A stretch of 64,000 nucleotides of DNA, taken from NCBI GenBank assembly GCA_030447785.1, contig JAUJOF010000004.1:208741-272740 (forward strand), given 5' to 3'. The notes under the pieces were generated by a model that was not told the origin of the DNA, ran no database searches, and saw only the letters and a program-made list of their open reading frames with translations. The stretch's first letter is position 1, and the number at the start of each line of letters is the position of its first letter. Of this stretch, positions 17,900 through 27,638 are shown one piece after another. Position numbers and translations under genes: made by a program. The DNA is from Solirubrobacteraceae bacterium (lineage in GTDB: Bacteria > Actinomycetota > Thermoleophilia > Solirubrobacterales > Solirubrobacteraceae).

Positions 17900-18788
17900 A
17901 GCCGAGGCATGTGGGTGGAGGGACAGAGGAGGGCACTGAGGGCAAGGATCTGGCGGGGGCCGGAGAGCGGCTGGCGGATCGGGTCGCGCCGGGCGATGTG
18001 GGGCGGCCGAGGTGGCAGGTCGAGGAGGCGGCGAAGGACGAGGCGGTGCTGCGGTGGGTCGAGCGGTTCAGGTTCGTCACGGGGGAGTTGGTGGCGGTGA
18101 GGTTCGGGATCTCATGGCAGCGGGCGAACGCGAGGTTGCGGCGGCTGGAGCGGATGGGGCTCGTGGCCGGCGAGCAGCAGCACGTGTGTGAGGCGCGCGC
18201 CGTGTTCATCACCGGGCGGGGTGCGACGGTGCTGGGTGTCGGGCGGCGGCGTGCGCCGCGGCCGAGCGTCCAACGCGAGCACGTGCTGGCGATCGTGGCC
18301 CTGGTTGGCGCTTTGGAACGCAATCGCTCGGACGTCGAGGTGCTCACCGAGCGCCAGTGCCGGCGGCGTGAGCGGGCAGGGCACGGCGAGTACAGCATCA
18401 AGGGCAACGACGGCGGCCGACACGAACGCGGGCACTGGCCCGATGCGGCCATCGAGCTGCCGTGGGGCGCGCGCGTGGCCATCGAGGTCGAGCTGTCGGC
18501 CAAGGCACCCGAGCGCCTGCGTCGCCTCGTCGAAGCGCACGTGACCCCATCGACGTACACCAGCGTGCCTACCTGGTCCGCGAGACGGCCCTTGCGCGGC
18601 GCGTCCGGGTGATCGCTGACCAGACCGGCGAGCAGCTTGCATGGAGGGAAAACGAGACGACGCAGCTTGTCGTCGAGCCGCTGCCCGGGGTCTCCCCAGA
18701 CATCGCCGAGCGCATCCATGTGATCGCGCGCGAGCAGGGTGTGACCGACGCAGAGACCCGGACGACCACCAGCGCCACGTCCTGGTGA
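17900..18788 (+). CDS. Replication-relaxation-like protein, frameshifted near 18535; 5' end uncertain
   Basis: DEAVLRWVERFRFVTGELVAVRFGISWQRANARLRRLERMGLV...HWPDAAIELPWGARVAIEVELSAKAPERLRRLVEAH, then YLVRETALARRVRVIADQTG in another frame. Confidence 0.65.
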
Positions 18789-19015
18789 TCGTGGAGGTGA
18801 CCGAACCCCTCGCACCCTGGGGAGGCCGTGCGCTGACGCGCGAGGACATTCTCGACGCCGGCCAGGTCGTCCAGCTGCTCGGTGTCCGGCGCTCGACCGT
18901 CGAGGACTGGGGTCGTCGCGGGGAGCTTCCGTGTGTTCGTCTGGGCAAGCACCGCCGCTTCCTGCGCGCCGACGTCGAAGCCTCGGTGGTCGGTCGGCGC
19001 GGGCCGGCGGCGTAG
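18785..19015 (+). CDS. Excisionase-like helix-turn-helix protein
   Basis: EDILDAGQVVQLLGVRRSTVEDWGRRGELPCVRLGKHRRFLRADVEA. Confidence 0.8.
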   Translation: MIVEVTEPLAPWGGRALTREDILDAGQVVQLLGVRRSTVEDWGRRGELPCVRLGKHRRFLRADVEASVVGRRGPAA

Positions 19016-19132
19016 ACAACTTCACGGCGCTCCGCCGACGCGAGTGCGAATGGCGACGCTGCCCTCAAGCCGTGAGCGAACGTGAAGTGCTGGCGGCTAA
19101 GAGCCCCAGGCAGCCACACGAAGGGAGTTGGG

Positions 19133-19434
19133 ATGTTCGAAAGCGTCAGGCGCTACCGCTTGATCGAGGGGTCGCTGGGCGACCTCAAGCAGCGCATTGA
19201 CGAGGGTTCGCCGAACAGATCCGCGCCCAGCCCGGCTTCTGTTCGTACCACTTCCTGGACTGTGGCGAGGAGATCGTCATGACGCTGAGCATGTTCGCCC
19301 ATGCCCATGAGGCCGAGGCATCGCGCGAGCTGGCCCAGCGCTGGAACGACGAGAACCTCCAGGACCTCCGCTTTACGCGGCTCGAGTCATTCGGTGGCGA
19401 GGTCCTCGTGAGCTGCGTCGCAGAACCCGGTTAG
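19133..19434 (+). pseudogene. ~100-aa protein (EthD/ABM-barrel-like), single-nt frameshift at about 19208
   Basis: MFESVRRYRLIEGSLGDLKQRIDEG | FAEQIRAQPGFCSYHFLDCGEEIVMTLSMFAHAHEAEASRELAQRWNDENLQDLRFTRLESFGGEVLVSCVAEPG; one T restores the frame. Confidence 0.55.
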
Positions 19435-19465
19435 GCAGCTCCGCGCCGAGCTGGTAGCCGAGCGT
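19356..19465 (+). repeat. Left copy of ~110-bp imperfect direct repeat
   Basis: Aligns at offset 2220 to 21576-21685 with a few substitutions. Confidence 0.85.
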
Positions 19466-19496
19466 CTTTTCGTCGAGGAAGCCCTCGCGCGGACGC
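19463..19496 (-). pseudogene. Fragment of an integrase 5' region (internally deleted integrase)
   Basis: CGTCTTTTCGTCGAGGAAGCCCTCGCGCGGACGC vs 22837-22870 CGTCTTCTCGTCGAGGAAGCCCTCGCGCGGGCGC. Confidence 0.7.
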
Positions 19497-19558
19497 AGCG
19501 CTGCACCGGCTCGCGGTCACGACCGGCGCGGTAACGACTGACCGCTCGGTGTTCACCT

Positions 19559-20398
19559 TCAGAGGAGCAGGGCGCGGAAGAAGCGCTCGACGACATCGAC
19601 GGCGTCGGCCCGCAACGTCGCCGGGTCGAGCTCGGGATCGACTTGGAGCGATTGCTCCGCATAGGAGGTCGGGCCGATGTCGTTCGGACGGACGTAGCGC
19701 TCCCGGACCTCGAGGGAGATGCTGCGAAGGGCGGGCAGCGCGTCCGACAGCGCGCTCTCGCGGAGCTGCGCCGCAGCCCCTTCCGGGCCGCCCGCGCGAT
19801 TGTGGAGGAGCACGAACGCGAAGTCGTAGTAGTCCTTCTCAAGCCCGCGCGTTCGGACGGCGACGCATTTGGAGAGGAGATAGCCCTTCAGGCCGGCGAA
19901 ACGAACTCGCACCCGCACCTCGCCGCCATCAGGAGCCGTTGCGCTGAGTTCTTCCCACGCCCAATCGCGTGCCACGTATCCGGTGCCCCGCAAGTTCACC
20001 GCCGCCAGCTCGGCACAGCCGGTGGGACTGATGACCTGTCCCTCGGGCCGGTCCTCGAGATCACACAGGAACTCGACCTTGACGGGCCGGCCGTCGATTC
20101 GCCCACGCCAGCGCCATGCCTCACTAAGAGGCTTGAATCCGAGTCGCTTCAGCGCGCGCTCCACGGCGCCGAGATCCGTATCCGCGTCAAGGTGCGTGAT
20201 CAGGAGAACGTCGACGTCGGTGGTCCCGAGGTGCTGAGGAATGACTGCGCCCTCGTACCGCGTCAGCACTTCAGGCACGAGCCCCCCGAGGACGATCAGC
20301 GGGACGTTCTCGTCTCCTACCTCGTTGACCAGGAGAACGAGGGCGCGCTCGGCGCGTGCGCGCGTCTCAGCGCTGCGAGCTTCGTCCGTGTCGCTCAC
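19559..20398 (-). CDS. Nucleotidyltransferase-like protein (AbiEii-like)
   Basis: PLIVLGGLVPEVLTRYEG...HLGTTDVDVLL...VKVEFLCDL...LKGYLLSKCVAVRTRGLEKDYYDFAFVL; ATGA overlap with upstream gene. Confidence 0.72.
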   Translation of the reverse strand: MSDTDEARSAETRARAERALVLLVNEVGDENVPLIVLGGLVPEVLTRYEGAVIPQHLGTTDVDVLLITHLDADTDLGAVERALKRLGFKPLSEAWRWRGRIDGRPVKVEFLCDLEDRPEGQVISPTGCAELAAVNLRGTGYVARDWAWEELSATAPDGGEVRVRVRFAGLKGYLLSKCVAVRTRGLEKDYYDFAFVLLHNRAGGPEGAAAQLRESALSDALPALRSISLEVRERYVRPNDIGPTSYAEQSLQVDPELDPATLRADAVDVVERFFRALLL

Positions 20399-21489
20399 GG
20401 CGCTTGCGCGACCAGCTCATCTGCCTCCCGACGGACGCGCTCGTGAAGTGGATCGATCAGCTCGCTCTTGATGTGCTCTGCGGCGTCGTGACCTCGCCCA
20501 CCCAACGCCGTGAGGTCCGCGTAGAGCCGTGGAGGGCTTACAACGGGGAGCCCGCCGTCCCGATCTGCGAGCGCGAGCACCCGCTCGTCCGCTGCCCAAA
20601 AGACGACACGCGCACCGTCCTCGACCTCGCGCACGCCTGCAGTCTCCATGGCTTCCGAGAGCGGGCCCGCGAACTGGTCCTCAGCGACGTAAATTTGAAG
20701 GCTTGGGACAGCTGTCATGAACGGAGCCCTCACCTCGGCGCCGGCCCAGCCGCTCAGGCCCCACTTCGTCCCCTTCTCGAGAGCCGGCGCCAGGGCGTCG
20801 TGCAGAAGGATCATCGCGTCGCGCGTCGCGCGGTGACCCAGCCGCCGCTTGCGCGGCTCCTCCGCGACTGCCGCCGACCAGGCGGAGAGCAGGCCGTCAG
20901 ACTCGGCCAAGATGCGCCAGGCACGCGGTCCGCGCTGAGCGCCGAGCTTCCGCGTCCAGCCGGCGCGGTCGAACCCCGCCAGCACGGTGCTGATCTGAGC
21001 CTGCGACCATCCGCACTCGCGGGCGAGATGGCCCACCTGGATCCGCGGTCGTGGATGGGCGAGCAAGAGCTCACCCACCGAGCGCGCGGAGGAGGACCAG
21101 TGAAATGGCCGTGGCGTGCGTTCGAGCTGTCGATCAAGCTCCCGGATCACGACCAGGCCACCCGGGCCGACGATCCGCGCGCGTCCTGTTTCGTCGGCCC
21201 AGTTCGCCTCGTGCGCGGCTAGCCATTCCAGAGCACCAGGAGAGAACTGCCTAGCCACGAGCACGAGGTTCTCTGGCCATGGCTCGGGCAACTGCGAAAC
21301 GAGCCTCCGCACATCACCGGGCCAGCCCTCTCCTACCCACTTAACTTCAAGCGCGATGGGAGCGCTGGCGCCGCGAGGCTGGACCAGCATGTCCCATTCT
21401 TGCGCCCCTGCCGCACGCTCGACGAGGGCACCGTCCAGCGCACGCGCGACAATCGCCTCGGCCTTGTTCGCTGATGGCGCGTTATTCAC
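20395..21489 (-). CDS. AbiEi-like regulator/antitoxin with nuclease-like N-terminal domain
   Basis: N-term EWDMLVQP...APIALEVKWVGEGW (D...ExK-like); C-term PVVSPPRLYADLTALGGRGHDAAEHIKSEL. Confidence 0.65.
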   Translation of the reverse strand: MNNAPSANKAEAIVARALDGALVERAAGAQEWDMLVQPRGASAPIALEVKWVGEGWPGDVRRLVSQLPEPWPENLVLVARQFSPGALEWLAAHEANWADETGRARIVGPGGLVVIRELDRQLERTPRPFHWSSSARSVGELLLAHPRPRIQVGHLARECGWSQAQISTVLAGFDRAGWTRKLGAQRGPRAWRILAESDGLLSAWSAAVAEEPRKRRLGHRATRDAMILLHDALAPALEKGTKWGLSGWAGAEVRAPFMTAVPSLQIYVAEDQFAGPLSEAMETAGVREVEDGARVVFWAADERVLALADRDGGLPVVSPPRLYADLTALGGRGHDAAEHIKSELIDPLHERVRREADELVAQAP

Positions 21490-21575
21490 TCGAATTGCAA
21501 ATTAGCCGTCTAGGCCGAAAAAGGCAAGCTCACGCACGACCGGTTCAGTCCGTGGAACTGCCGAACGCGCCCTGA

Positions 21576-21685
21576 CCTGCAGGACCTCCGCTTTACGCGG
21601 CTGGAGTCATTGGGTGGCGAGGTCCTCGTGAGCCGCGTCGCAGAACCCGGTTAGGCAACTCAGCGCCGAGCTCGTAGCCGAGCGT
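21576..21685 (+). repeat. Right copy of ~110-bp imperfect direct repeat
   Basis: Matches 19356-19465: 3' end of the EthD-like gene plus adjoining sequence. Confidence 0.85.
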
Positions 21686-23030
21686 GACGCGACGGCGCGG
21701 CGTCGGGTGGCGCTCACGGCTGGACGGGCTCGGCTGCTCGTCGAGCTCGCCCATGCTCCCGGTGAACGCGCGATCCAGCCGCGCGACGTCGGAGTGGCGC
21801 GGCTTGGCGTGCAGGTAGCGCTCGGTGGTCGTCAGCTTCGCGTGGCCCATCCAGGCCTTGAGCGTCGCGGTGTCGACCTCGCGGACGACGAGCGAGCCGA
21901 AGGAGTGGCGCAGGTCGTGGAACCGCAGCCGGCGCAGGCCGGCCGCCTCCTGCGCGCGGCGGTAGCGCCGGCGCAATGCCGAGGGATCCAACGGCCCGCC
22001 GAGCGCGCTGCAGAACACGATGTCGTCGTCGGCCACAAACCGCCCACGCTCGGCCAGGCGGGCCAGCTCGGCTGCGGCCGGCGTGGCCAGCGGGACCGTG
22101 CGGACATGCCGGGACTTGGGCGCCGTGAGGTGGCCGGCCGACCACGACGCCGCGACGGTCAGCGTCCCGCGCTCGAAGCTCACGTGACGCCAGCGCAGCG
22201 CCAGCACCTCGCCGAGGCGCAGGCCGGTGAAGGCCGCGACCGTGAACAGGGCCGCGTCCTGCTCGTCGGCCAGGCGCCGCTCGCGGGCCTCGGCCTCCGA
22301 CACCGCCGGGCGGCGCGGATCGCGGTGGCGGCCCTCGTGGGCCGCGCGAGCCAGCGCGGCAACCTCCTCGGGCTCGTAGAAGTCCAGGGCGCCGGGTGAG
22401 GCCTCGCGTCGCTTGGCGCTCGCACGCGCAACGTTCGCGGTAATCCCGTAGCGCTGCGGCCGCCGGGCGGCGTACTCGAGCACCGAGCAGACGATCTGGC
22501 GGTGCTTGTTGATGGTGCGCTTGGATACCGCCTCGAAATCCATGCCCTCGAGCCAGCGCTCGACCTGCTCGGTGGTGATGTCGCGGAGGGCCTGGCCGCC
22601 GAACTCGCGCATCACACGGGCGCGGGCGCGGCTGCGACCCCGCTTGCGCGGCCGTGCGTCGGGCATGGCAAGCGTGTAGCGGTAGTCGGCAAGCGTGGAG
22701 GGCTTGGTGCCCTCGACGTGCTCGAGGTGGTGACGCCAGTCCGCGGCCGCCGCCTCGAGGTCACGCCCCGCGCGAGCTGAGGTTTCCCCAGTGCTGCCTC
22801 GTGCTCCTCGATGGCCCGGCGCATCTCGACGATCGCCGTCTTCTCGTCGAGGAAGCCCTCGCGCGGGCGCCCGCGCCGTCTGCGCCGAGCGTCGCCGTCG
22901 CGCTCCACCCAGGCCGGCCCCAGACGGCGCTTGACCTGGCGCCGCCCGGAGTCGGCCACTTGGCCTCGTAGAAGGGCCGGCCGCGACCCTCGCGAACGAC
23001 CAGGGCACCCGTCGGAACGATGTCTCCCAT
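21593..23030 (-). CDS. int: Tyrosine recombinase / integrase; N-terminal region split over frames
   Basis: TGLRLGEVLALRW, FHDLRHSFGSLVV, MGHAKLTTTERYLHAK catalytic motifs. N-term MGDIVPTGALVVREGRGRPFYEAKW and REGFLDEKTAIVEMRRAIEEHEAAL read in other frames. Confidence 0.88.
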
Positions 23031-23064
23031 CGGCGGACGATGCTACCCGGCGCCGGCAGCTTTG

Positions 23065-23112
23065 GGTACCACATTGGGTACCAAACCAACCCGAGGCAAC
23101 CTTAGGTACCAC
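23065..23112 (+). promoter_or_regulatory. Candidate integrase arm-type sites, right end
   Basis: GGTACCAC at 23065 and 23105, GGTACCAA at 23077. Confidence 0.6.
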
Positions 23113-23165
23113 TCTTCTACTTGTAGGAGTATCGCTGCAAAACAGCCAGTTTCTCCTTGGGGGAG

Positions 23166-23213
23166 CGGCCTGTCACGCCGGAGGTCGCGGGTTCGAGTCC
23201 CGTCGCTCCCGCT
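23166..23213 (+). repeat. attR: 48-bp direct repeat of tRNA-Asp 3' part
   Basis: Identical to 7475-7522. Confidence 0.95.
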
Positions 23214-23233
23214 ACACAGCTCTTGTTCTCGCT

Positions 23234-24148
23234 TCACTGGCCGCGCATCAGGGCATTGATGTCGCCGAGCGGCCCGAGGTGGCGCAGCTTGTCGGGGTTG
23301 ACGATCGATCGCACGGCGTGGACGCCGTCGTCGGCGACGTCGAGCGTGACGACGTTGATGAGCTGGCCATGGCTGTCGAGGTAGACGGCCCCCGGCTGGC
23401 CGTTGACGGTCGTCGGTCGTTGGCGGAGTCCCATTCGCCGCGCCTGGCGGGTCAGGCCCGCGACCACGCGGGCGACCCGCTCGCGGCCGCGGATCGGTCG
23501 GGCGAAGGCGGGCGCCTTGCCTCCGCCGTCGCCGTGCAGGGTCGCGTCGGAGGCCAGCAGCTCGACGAGGGCCTCGACGTCGCCGTCCTGCGCGGCGGCA
23601 AGGAATCGTCGTGTGAGCTCTTCGCGCTGATGGGGTGAGGAGGCAAAGCGGGGCCTGCGGGCGTCGACGTGGCGCCGTGCTCGGGAAGCGATCTGGCGGC
23701 AGTTGGCCTCGCTCTTGTCGATGATGTCGGCGATCTCCGCGTGGGCGTAGCCGAAGACCTCGTGCAGCAAGAAGACCGCTCGCTCGATCGGCGAGAGCGT
23801 GTCCATCACCACGAGGAAGGCCATCGACAGCGACTCGGCGAGCTCGGCCTGCTCGCTCACCCCGGCGCCCGGGTCGGCGAGCACGGGCTCGGGAAGCCAT
23901 TCACCGACGTACTGCTCGCGCCGGGCGCGGGCGGAGCGCAGCTCGTCGATGGCCAGGCGGGTCGTGACCTTGGTCAGGTAGGCGCGCGGCGAGGCCACCT
24001 GGGCGGGTACGCCACGGTGAAAGCGAAGGAAGGCCTCCTGCACCACGTCCTCGGCCTGGCTCATGCTGCCGAGCATCCGGTAGGCGATCGAGATCATCAG
24101 GGGGCGCAGGTCCTCGTAGACCTCTCGGTCCGTGTCCACGGCGTCCAT
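23234..24148 (-). CDS. ECF41-type RNA polymerase sigma factor (SigJ-like) with SnoaL-like C-terminal domain
   Basis: Sigma-70 region 2 AYRMLGSMSQAEDVVQEAFLRF; C-terminal DGGGK and NPDKL motifs characteristic of ECF41. Confidence 0.93.
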   Translation of the reverse strand: MDAVDTDREVYEDLRPLMISIAYRMLGSMSQAEDVVQEAFLRFHRGVPAQVASPRAYLTKVTTRLAIDELRSARARREQYVGEWLPEPVLADPGAGVSEQAELAESLSMAFLVVMDTLSPIERAVFLLHEVFGYAHAEIADIIDKSEANCRQIASRARRHVDARRPRFASSPHQREELTRRFLAAAQDGDVEALVELLASDATLHGDGGGKAPAFARPIRGRERVARVVAGLTRQARRMGLRQRPTTVNGQPGAVYLDSHGQLINVVTLDVADDGVHAVRSIVNPDKLRHLGPLGDINALMRGQ

Positions 24149-24205
24149 CTATAGCCACCGACGAGGTAGCCACGCGCCGCGTGACACCGGATTCGGCGTG
24201 CGCGT

Positions 24206-24232
24206 TGTCACGTCGTGGCCCCGTCCTTCGTC
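24206..24232 (+). promoter_or_regulatory. ECF41-type promoter: TGTCACG-N16-CGTC
   Basis: Matches the published TGTCACA-N16-CGTC consensus at 10 of 11 positions; 33 nt upstream of the epimerase ATG. Confidence 0.75.
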
Positions 24233-24264
24233 TTGCCTCGAGAGGTCCCAGAAGAGGAGAGGTC

Positions 24265-25251
24265 ATGAGGGTGTTCGTGGCCGGGGCGACGGGTGCCATC
24301 GGCAAGAGGCTTGTCCTGCTGCTCGTCAGCCGGGGGCACGAGGTGACGGCGATGACTCGGACCGGGGCAAAGGTCGCCGGCCTGCGGGCGGCGGGCGCGG
24401 AGCCGGTGGTGGTCGATGGCCTCGACGCAAACGCCGTGATGCGCGCGGTGAGCGCCGCGCGGCCCGAGGTGATCGTGCACGAGATGACCGCGCTGTCGAG
24501 CATGGGGGCAAACCTCCGTCGCTTCGACCGCGACTTCGAGCTCACCAATCGGCTTCGCACGCAGGGCACCGACACCCTCCTGGCGGCCGCGCGGCGCACG
24601 GACACCCGGCGCGTCGTCGCGCAGAGCTTCGCGGGCTGGCCCTACGCGCGAGAGGGGGCGTGGGTCAAGAGCGAAGAGGACCGCCTCGATCCCCACCCAC
24701 CCCAGGGGATGCAGCGCACGCTGTCGGCCATCGGCCACCTCGAGGGTGCCGTCGCGGGAGCCGGCGACATCGAGGGGCTCGTCCTGCGCTACGGCACCCT
24801 CTACGGTCCGGGCACGTCGCTCGCACGCGACGGGGAGCACGCAGAGATGATCCGCCGCCGACGCTTTCCGATCGTCGGTCAAGGGACTGGCGTGTGGTCG
24901 TTCGTGCACATCGACGACGCCGCCGCGGCCACCGTAGCCGCGATCCAGGGCGGGGCCCCGGGCCTGCTTAACATCGTCGACGACGACCCGGCGCCGGTCT
25001 GCGAATGGCTGGTGCACCTGGCCGATGCGCTTGGCGCCAAGCCACCGCGCCGCATCCCGCTGTGGCTCGGCCGGCTCGCGACCGGCGAGGTCGGCGTCTC
25101 GCTCATGATGCAGGTCCGCGGAGCGTCCAACGAGAAGGCCAAGCGCGAGCTTGGCTGGCGTCCGCGCCATCCCAGCTGGCGCAGTGGGTTTCGCGAAGGG
25201 CTGGACGACAGCGCGCAAGAGCGCCGCGAGCCCGCGGAGGCAATCACGTAA
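24265..25251 (+). CDS. NAD-dependent epimerase/dehydratase
   Basis: MRVFVAGATGAIGKRLV Rossmann motif; divergent from the sigma gene. Confidence 0.9.
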   Translation: MRVFVAGATGAIGKRLVLLLVSRGHEVTAMTRTGAKVAGLRAAGAEPVVVDGLDANAVMRAVSAARPEVIVHEMTALSSMGANLRRFDRDFELTNRLRTQGTDTLLAAARRTDTRRVVAQSFAGWPYAREGAWVKSEEDRLDPHPPQGMQRTLSAIGHLEGAVAGAGDIEGLVLRYGTLYGPGTSLARDGEHAEMIRRRRFPIVGQGTGVWSFVHIDDAAAATVAAIQGGAPGLLNIVDDDPAPVCEWLVHLADALGAKPPRRIPLWLGRLATGEVGVSLMMQVRGASNEKAKRELGWRPRHPSWRSGFREGLDDSAQERREPAEAIT

Positions 25252-25305
25252 GGGCGGCCGTGAAGCGCTGTAGGACCGGGCACGCCCAGCGGGAAGGAGA
25301 TCCCC

Positions 25306-25683
25306 ATGTCCTATCGTCTGCTCACCGCTAGCGAGATGCACTGGCGCCCGTCCAACCAGATGGGCGTGCTCAACACCGACCTCGTCAGGCAGCTCGAGGT
25401 GCCGACGCTGGGGGCCCGCCTGTGGCGACTGCGCCCCGGGGAGGCATCGACACGCCACCGCCACCGCAAGCAGGTCGAGCTCTACGTCCTGCTCGAGGGG
25501 CTGGGACGCGTGCGTGTCGACGGCGACCTGCTCTGCCTACGCCCGGGGGACGCACTGGCCGTTGAGCCGCCATCGGTACGCCAGGTCTTCAACGACACGA
25601 CCGACGATCAGCTCTGGCTGGCGGTCGGCGCGCCGCCCGAGCCGGCCAACACCCTGGAGATGGCCGAGGAAGAGCTCCGCTGA
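25306..25683 (+). CDS. Cupin-domain protein
   Basis: STRHRHRKQVELYVLLEGLGRVRVDGDLLCLRPGDALAVEP. Confidence 0.85.
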   Translation: MSYRLLTASEMHWRPSNQMGVLNTDLVRQLEVPTLGARLWRLRPGEASTRHRHRKQVELYVLLEGLGRVRVDGDLLCLRPGDALAVEPPSVRQVFNDTTDDQLWLAVGAPPEPANTLEMAEEELR

Positions 25684-25745
25684 CTGTATCCCGATGGGCC
25701 CGTGCCCTCCCGCCAGAGCTCGAACGCTGAGACCGTCGAGTGGCC

Positions 25746-26867
25746 CTATCGCGCGGCAGGCTCGACGAATCCGAGCTCCACGAGCCGGCGAGCCAGCGCC
25801 AGTCCCTCCGCGCGGTTCTCGCTGGGCAGGTCGGCCAGGACCGCGCCGAGCTGGCGTGTCCCGTCCAGGTCCCACAGCATCGCGAGCAGGTCGCCGGGCA
25901 CGACGGCCTGCACGCCGACCGTCGGGACGACTCGCAGCGTTGCCGGCCCGGGCTGCCACGCACCGGCGCGCCGGCGCGTCGTGTGCTCCACGCGCACGCC
26001 GTCGACGACCGCGAGCGCTGCTGCGCGCAGCGCGTCGTCGCCGCGACTGGCCAGGTCGGTGCCGCGCAGCAGGCGCTCCACGTGCACACCGGCGCGGGGT
26101 GTCGGCCTGGTCGAGGCCTCCAGGGTCTGAAGTCGCGCGCGACCATCGTCCTCGCGTCGGCGCAGGAGCAAGAAGGCGGCGCCGATGGCCTTGATGCCCC
26201 TCTCGCGGTACCACTCCAGCCACCGTGCGACGCGCGTGTCGTGGTCGGGCCCCGCGGGCACCCAGGTCTGGGCGTACTGGTCGGGGCGCATGGTCGCGTG
26301 GTGGACGACGAGCGCGTCGCAGCCGGGGGGGATCCAGTCGCGCAGCGGGGCGATCCAGTCGTCGGGCTCGTGGACCCAGTTGATGAGAAACTCCGCCAGC
26401 CCACCGGCCACCAGGTGCTCGGCGGCGGTGCGCACGACGCCCGCCGTGGCCTCCGAGCCGTCGCGAAACAGCAACTGGGTCTCGGGCGAGACGACGTAGG
26501 GCGGGTTGCAGGCGATGAGCTCGAAGCGCTGGCCGCGCACCGGGGAATACCAGTCGCCCTGGCGCCACTCGACGTTTCGGATGCCGCTCAGGTGGGCGGA
26601 GCGCCGCGCAAAGTCCAGCGCTCGAGGGTTGATGTCGCAGGCCACCACGTGCTGGGCGCGGCGCGCCATCGTAAGCGCCAGCACACCAGATCCCGTGCCC
26701 AGATCCAGCGCCGTGCGCACCGGCCGGGGCACGAGCAGGCCGGCGAGCGTCTGCGCGGCCGACGTGACGCCCTGCACCACGTCGGGACGCCGGCTGTCAT
26801 CGGGATCACAGACGAGCCTGAGCCCGTCGAACTCTTCGATCACGCCTGCGATGGTCGTCCCCGCCAT
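25746..26867 (-). CDS. SAM-dependent methyltransferase (HemK/PrmC-like catalytic motif)
   Basis: ALDLGTGSGVLALTMARR and FELIACNPPYVVSP. Confidence 0.88.
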   Translation of the reverse strand: MAGTTIAGVIEEFDGLRLVCDPDDSRRPDVVQGVTSAAQTLAGLLVPRPVRTALDLGTGSGVLALTMARRAQHVVACDINPRALDFARRSAHLSGIRNVEWRQGDWYSPVRGQRFELIACNPPYVVSPETQLLFRDGSEATAGVVRTAAEHLVAGGLAEFLINWVHEPDDWIAPLRDWIPPGCDALVVHHATMRPDQYAQTWVPAGPDHDTRVARWLEWYRERGIKAIGAAFLLLRRREDDGRARLQTLEASTRPTPRAGVHVERLLRGTDLASRGDDALRAAALAVVDGVRVEHTTRRRAGAWQPGPATLRVVPTVGVQAVVPGDLLAMLWDLDGTRQLGAVLADLPSENRAEGLALARRLVELGFVEPAAR

Positions 26868-26872
26868 GGCGA

Positions 26873-27463
26873 TCAGGCAGCGAAGTGGCGCATGGCCGCG
26901 GCCAGCGGGGCGTTGGCGTACGGCCCGGGCGCGTCCAGGCCGGCGAGCACGCGCGCCTGTTCCTCCTCGGGCTTGTCCTGGGAGAGCTTTGCCTCCGCGT
27001 GCCAGGAGTCGGCTCGCAGGCGGAAGGCGACGACCCGGTCGGCCATCTCGCGCGCGGTCTGCCCCAGGCGCTCCAGCGACCACGGGTGCTCGACGGCGGC
27101 CTCGAAGTGGTCGACGGTGCGCTCCAGCACCCCCATCGCGTCCTCGAACAGCTCCGGCGCCCCCCGGACATGCAAGGTGACGTGGTTCCACGTCGGGATG
27201 GTCTCGCTCTCGTACCAGCTGGCCGACACGTAGCCGTGGGGCCCGTGGAAGATCACCAGCAGGGGCCCGTCGAGCGCCTCGGACACCGGATCGGCGCACG
27301 CGACGTGGCCGAGGATCGCCAGGTCCTCGGCTTCCTGATCGACCAGGCAGGGCATGTGCGTCGCGCGCAGGTCCGCGGTCACGATCGTGGCGAACGGGTG
27401 GGCGCGCACGATCGACCGCGCGCTCTCCACATCGCCAAGCTCGAAGGACTCGTCGATGTGCAC
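26873..27463 (-). CDS. PaiB-family FMN-binding negative transcriptional regulator
   Basis: HPFATIVTADLRATHMPCLVD...FHGPHGYVSASWYESETIPTWNHVTLHVRG. Confidence 0.9.
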   Translation of the reverse strand: MHIDESFELGDVESARSIVRAHPFATIVTADLRATHMPCLVDQEAEDLAILGHVACADPVSEALDGPLLVIFHGPHGYVSASWYESETIPTWNHVTLHVRGAPELFEDAMGVLERTVDHFEAAVEHPWSLERLGQTAREMADRVVAFRLRADSWHAEAKLSQDKPEEEQARVLAGLDAPGPYANAPLAAAMRHFAA

Positions 27464-27638
27464 ACCGTCGCGCTACCCGCTGGGGAAGGCCTCCGAGCAG
27501 CACTCGCTTGCCCGAGTCTGGGCCGCCCCCGTATCCTCCGCCGCGCACCAGCCCGGTCGGGACGACGCGTTCGCAGGGCACAGCGTTCGACCGGCACGGT
27601 GACACGGACGTTCACCAGTTCCCGGAGGTACGGACACC

